This document shows, in pieces, positions 47,694 to 50,420 of a stretch of DNA of 50,420 nt. Numbering within the stretch: position 1 is the first letter of the stretch; the number at the start of each line of letters is the position of its first letter. Source of the DNA: Prochlorococcus sp. HOT208_60m_813G15 (GTDB lineage: Bacteria > Cyanobacteriota > Cyanobacteriia > PCC-6307 > Cyanobiaceae); NCBI GenBank assembly GCA_002026165.1, contig MWOS01000113.1:130-50549 (forward strand), in the 5' to 3' direction. The notes beneath the pieces are model-generated. The model saw only the letters and a list, made by a program, of their open reading frames with translations, did no database searches and had not been told where the DNA came from. Position numbers and translations under genes: made by a program.

Positions 47694-48527
47694 CTAAACA
47701 ACAGAAGGATAGGTATTATTTAATTCAAGATTTTCTATCGGCAACTGAGCTAAACCCCCGTCAGGAATTATTCTTTTAATTTGAATTGGACCATATAAAG
47801 AATTAATTTGTTTAATTTCAATTTTGTTTTCTGATGAAAGAAATAACAAAGCCCAAAAAACCCCGAGACGATCTTTATCTAAGTCATTTTTTACAACTGT
47901 TTGCCATTGTTGCACTAAATATTCAAAATCTGTCCACTGTAATGCCTTTTCCCAGCCATCAATAAATTTTCCTAATGCCTTAGTAGTTTCTGGGAGTTTC
48001 TCGCGATGTGCTAATGATTTTACTTGAGAGATTAGAGCCTTATCAGAATATTTATTTTTTCTTTTTCTCTTCATGAGCAAAAGATCTTGGGTTTCTATAA
48101 CTTCAGCAATAGCCTCTAACTGACTTACAAGTTCTCCAAGGGTAGTTGTACGTTTAAGAATTGGTTGAGCGATTGATCTTCTTCTTAGGTACTTTTCAGG
48201 GTATTTAGGAAGATCAAATTCCCGATCAATCCAATCATGATCATCAACTTCAAAATCATTTTCAAAATCTGAAGAATTGTCTTTGAAAACATCAGATTCT
48301 AAAACTTGAGCCTTTAAATTTACCAGCACAGAAGCCGCAAAAAAAGCCTCGCTCGTCTCAGATAAATCCTTTTGATATGAACTTTGATTATTTGATTTTC
48401 TCCCTAAAGTTTGTGAGTACTGCTCTAAAAAGCTATCGATTACACTTATTACATCAATATCCCATGGATCAATATCACCTTTACCAGCAGCATCTTGGAG
48501 AAACTTAATCAATAATCTAGGCCCCAA
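47694..48527 (-). CDS. scpA: Segregation and condensation protein A
   Basis: The kleisin subunit of bacterial condensin with Smc and ScpB. The 277-residue protein has the N-terminal LIKFLQDAAGKGDIDPWDIDVISVIDSFLEQY helix pair (in two segments) and a C-terminal winged-helix-like region, with a long acidic middle (about 80-125). The assigned start is TTG 48527. The frame stays open upstream for about 23 codons, so the true start could be slightly earlier; the family's conserved N-terminus begins near LIKFL in either case. Confidence 0.88.
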   Translation of the reverse strand: MGPRLLIKFLQDAAGKGDIDPWDIDVISVIDSFLEQYSQTLGRKSNNQSSYQKDLSETSEAFFAASVLVNLKAQVLESDVFKDNSSDFENDFEVDDHDWIDREFDLPKYPEKYLRRRSIAQPILKRTTTLGELVSQLEAIAEVIETQDLLLMKRKRKNKYSDKALISQVKSLAHREKLPETTKALGKFIDGWEKALQWTDFEYLVQQWQTVVKNDLDKDRLGVFWALLFLSSENKIEIKQINSLYGPIQIKRIIPDGGLAQLPIENLELNNTYPSVV

Positions 48528-48639
48528 TTGTTGCCTATCAATGGAATTTAAAAAAGGAATTTTAGAATAGCAAATATCTACACATAAGATATCTTCTCAA
48601 TTATTTAATGCCAAACAATATTGCATTAATTTAAAAAAA

Positions 48640-50280
48640 TTATATTGTTGGAGCCTTTAAAATTTCATTTTTTTTATTTCCTGAAAAAATATTTGTTTTC
48701 ACAGCACTTTTAACTGCACTTAAATCTCTATCGACTAAATTATTAACAGATGCTATATAACTTTCGGTAACTAATCTTGGGTACAAACCTATTCCAATTA
48801 TCGGTAAAAGTAAACAAGCAATAATATAAACTTCTCTTGGCTCTGCATCTATAAGTTTCCGTTCTTGAATTAATGTAGGATTTTCTTTACCAAAGAAAAT
48901 TTCTCGTAACATTGAAAGTAAATAAATAGGAGTAAGTATTACACCGATTGCAGCTAAAGAGGCCATCACTACCCTAAATGGAAGTGTATAAACTTCATCT
49001 GTAACAAATCCTGTAAATACCATTAATTCAGAAACAAATCCACTCATGCCTGGTAAAGCAAGGGAAGCCAGGGAGCAAGCAGTCCATAGTGCAAACATAA
49101 TTCTCATTTTTTGCCCTACACCACTCATTTCATCAAGTTTAAGAGTCTTTGTTCTGTCATAGGTAGCACCAACAAGAAAAAATAAACTTGCACCGATTAA
49201 TCCATGACTAACCATCTGTAACATAGCCCCGCTTGTTCCAAGACTACTAAAACTCCCAATTCCAATAAGAACGAAACCCATATGACTTATCGAACTGTAT
49301 GCAATTTTTCTTTTAAGATTTCTTTGAGCAAAAGAAGTTAATGCAGCATAAATTATATTGACCACCCCTAGGACTATTAATAATGGAGCAAATTGAGCAT
49401 GAGCAACGGGTAATAATTGGGCATTAAACCTTAAAAGAGCATATCCTCCCATCTTTAATAAAATCCCTGCTAGAAGCATATGGACTGGAGCTGTAGCCTC
49501 ACCATGAGCATCTGGAAGCCAAGTATGAAGAGGTACTATTGGGAGTTTCACTCCAAATGCAATTAATAGCCCCACGTAACATAATATTTGAAATTTTTGG
49601 CTAAAATCTTGAGCTGCCAAGTGAGAAAACTCAAAGTTAGGAATTTCTGCACCATAGAAACCCATTGCTAAGCCTGCTAAAAGAATAAAGATAGAGCTGC
49701 CAGCTGTATAAATAATGAATTTTGTTGCTGCATATTGTCTATTTTTACCACCCCATATGGCCAGTAATAAATATACTGGAATTAACTCAAGTTCCCAAGT
49801 TAAAAAGAATAAAAGCATATCTTGTACTGCAAATACAGCTATTTGTCCACCATCCATAACCAATATTAAAAAGAAAAATAACTTAGGCTTGAACTTAACT
49901 GGCCATGCAGCAAGAACTGCTAAAGCAGTTATAAAACTAGTTAACAATATTAACGGCATAGAAATGCCATCAGCACCAACAGACCAAGTAAGACCTAAAT
50001 CAGGGAGCCAATTAATCTTTTCTTTTAGTTGAACATTTTCATTATTAATATCAAAGCCATTTATATAAGAACCTACGGTTATTAAAAAAGTTATTAATGC
50101 AATAGACAATGCGAACCATCTCACCTCTTTGCCATCCCCTTTATCCGGGAAAAAAGGAATCACAAATGCACTGCCAATTGGGAATAAAATTGAGGCAGAT
50201 AACCAAGGAAAATTGGACAAGCCAGCTCCCAAAGTTCCAAACATTGGTGTCGCAAAATGTGTAAAAAAATAAGTACTCAA
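48640..50280 (-). CDS. ndhD: NAD(P)H-quinone oxidoreductase chain 4 (NdhD)
   Basis: An antiporter-like proton-pumping subunit of the thylakoid NDH-1 complex. The 546-residue protein has about 14 membrane helices. It carries family motifs: [19 protein letters not shown] (with the functional Glu), [25 protein letters not shown] in adjacent segments, [13 protein letters not shown] and [18 protein letters not shown]. The last 50 residues form a polar tail. It ends 112 bases from scpA. ndhF is expected upstream, as in other cyanobacteria. Confidence 0.97.
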   Translation of the reverse strand: MSTYFFTHFATPMFGTLGAGLSNFPWLSASILFPIGSAFVIPFFPDKGDGKEVRWFALSIALITFLITVGSYINGFDINNENVQLKEKINWLPDLGLTWSVGADGISMPLILLTSFITALAVLAAWPVKFKPKLFFFLILVMDGGQIAVFAVQDMLLFFLTWELELIPVYLLLAIWGGKNRQYAATKFIIYTAGSSIFILLAGLAMGFYGAEIPNFEFSHLAAQDFSQKFQILCYVGLLIAFGVKLPIVPLHTWLPDAHGEATAPVHMLLAGILLKMGGYALLRFNAQLLPVAHAQFAPLLIVLGVVNIIYAALTSFAQRNLKRKIAYSSISHMGFVLIGIGSFSSLGTSGAMLQMVSHGLIGASLFFLVGATYDRTKTLKLDEMSGVGQKMRIMFALWTACSLASLALPGMSGFVSELMVFTGFVTDEVYTLPFRVVMASLAAIGVILTPIYLLSMLREIFFGKENPTLIQERKLIDAEPREVYIIACLLLPIIGIGLYPRLVTESYIASVNNLVDRDLSAVKSAVKTNIFSGNKKNEILKAPTI

Positions 50281-50365
50281 TTTAATAAGAAATTTATCTT
50301 AAATAAAGTCTAGAAATTATCTGTATTTTTTCACCCTAATGGACAGTGAAGACACACAATTGTAA

Positions 50366-50420
50366 TTAAGATACTTGTGGAGATTGAAAACCAAATATAG
50401 CAACATTATCAAAATTTAGG
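50366..50420 (-). CDS. Possible C-terminal codons of ndhF (cut by window edge)
   Basis: On the minus strand an open frame enters from the window edge and runs 17 codons (LNFDNVAIFGFQSPQVS) to a TAA at 50368-50366, 85 bases before the ndhD start. A partial upstream gene is expected there, and NdhF is the usual neighbour of NdhD in cyanobacteria. The segment is too short for me to identify, and a chance open frame is possible. Confidence 0.3.
   Translation of the reverse strand, partial: LNFDNVAIFGFQSPQVS

Overview
The window is a gene-dense, AT-rich (about 30% GC by eye) stretch of core chromosome from a cyanobacterium. It is most likely a high-light-adapted marine Prochlorococcus or a very close relative. 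The evidence is oxygenic-phototroph content (chlM, the phylloquinone genes menF/menA/menC/menE/menI, the NDH-1 genes ndhH, ndhAIGE and ndhD, and a PedR-like small LuxR regulator), very short spacers, many overlapping gene ends, frequent TTG/GTG starts, and no insertion sequences, integrases, tRNA clusters or CRISPR arrays. The gene order agrees with what I recall of this lineage; that is memory, not a search.

Layout. 1-2053: ribosomal stalk operon rplK(partial)-rplA-rplJ-rplL with a structured rplJ leader. 2101-5127: rnhA, pyrD and a CobC/CobD-type aminotransferase. 5106-8175: murG (frameshifted), an exported hypothetical and pgk. 8388-14627: rbgA-like GTPase, rluD, a double-ATPase ABC protein, relA/spoT and a DUF2062 protein. 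14694-19976: mnmE, nadC, argS, hisC. 19973-23598: minus-strand run prfB > DUF3285-like > ybeY > dgkA > trpG > MBL-like protein. 23675-24858: grxC-gshB. 24851-29896: phylloquinone cluster. 29906-34685: ndhH, rsmH, cysteine desulfurase, a response regulator and chlM. 34775-37949: purE, cysC, SUI1/YciH, trpB, rhodanese. 38033-40770: a frameshifted DUF3352-like membrane protein and gltA. 40846-44999: ndhAIGE-nadK-CYTH. 45086-50420: a small hypothetical, a PedR-like regulator, metF, an NDP-sugar pyrophosphorylase, scpA, ndhD and perhaps the last codons of ndhF.

How the genes work together. Three themes recur: translation and ribosome assembly (L11/L1/L10/L12, RbgA-like, RluD, YbeY, RF2, ArgRS, MnmE, RsmH, SUI1, RelA); photosynthetic electron transport (NDH-1 subunits, phylloquinone for photosystem I, chlorophyll synthesis, redox-sensing regulator); and core biosynthesis (pyrimidine, purine, NAD, His/Trp, folate-C1, glutathione, sulfate activation).

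I found no clear novel multigene system. The observations most worth a second look are two genes (murG and the DUF3352-like gene) each broken by one extra T in a poly-T run, the canonical programmed frameshift in prfB, an MBL-fold protein that has lost its HxHxDH motif, and a PedR-like regulator next to an imperfect palindrome shared with metF.
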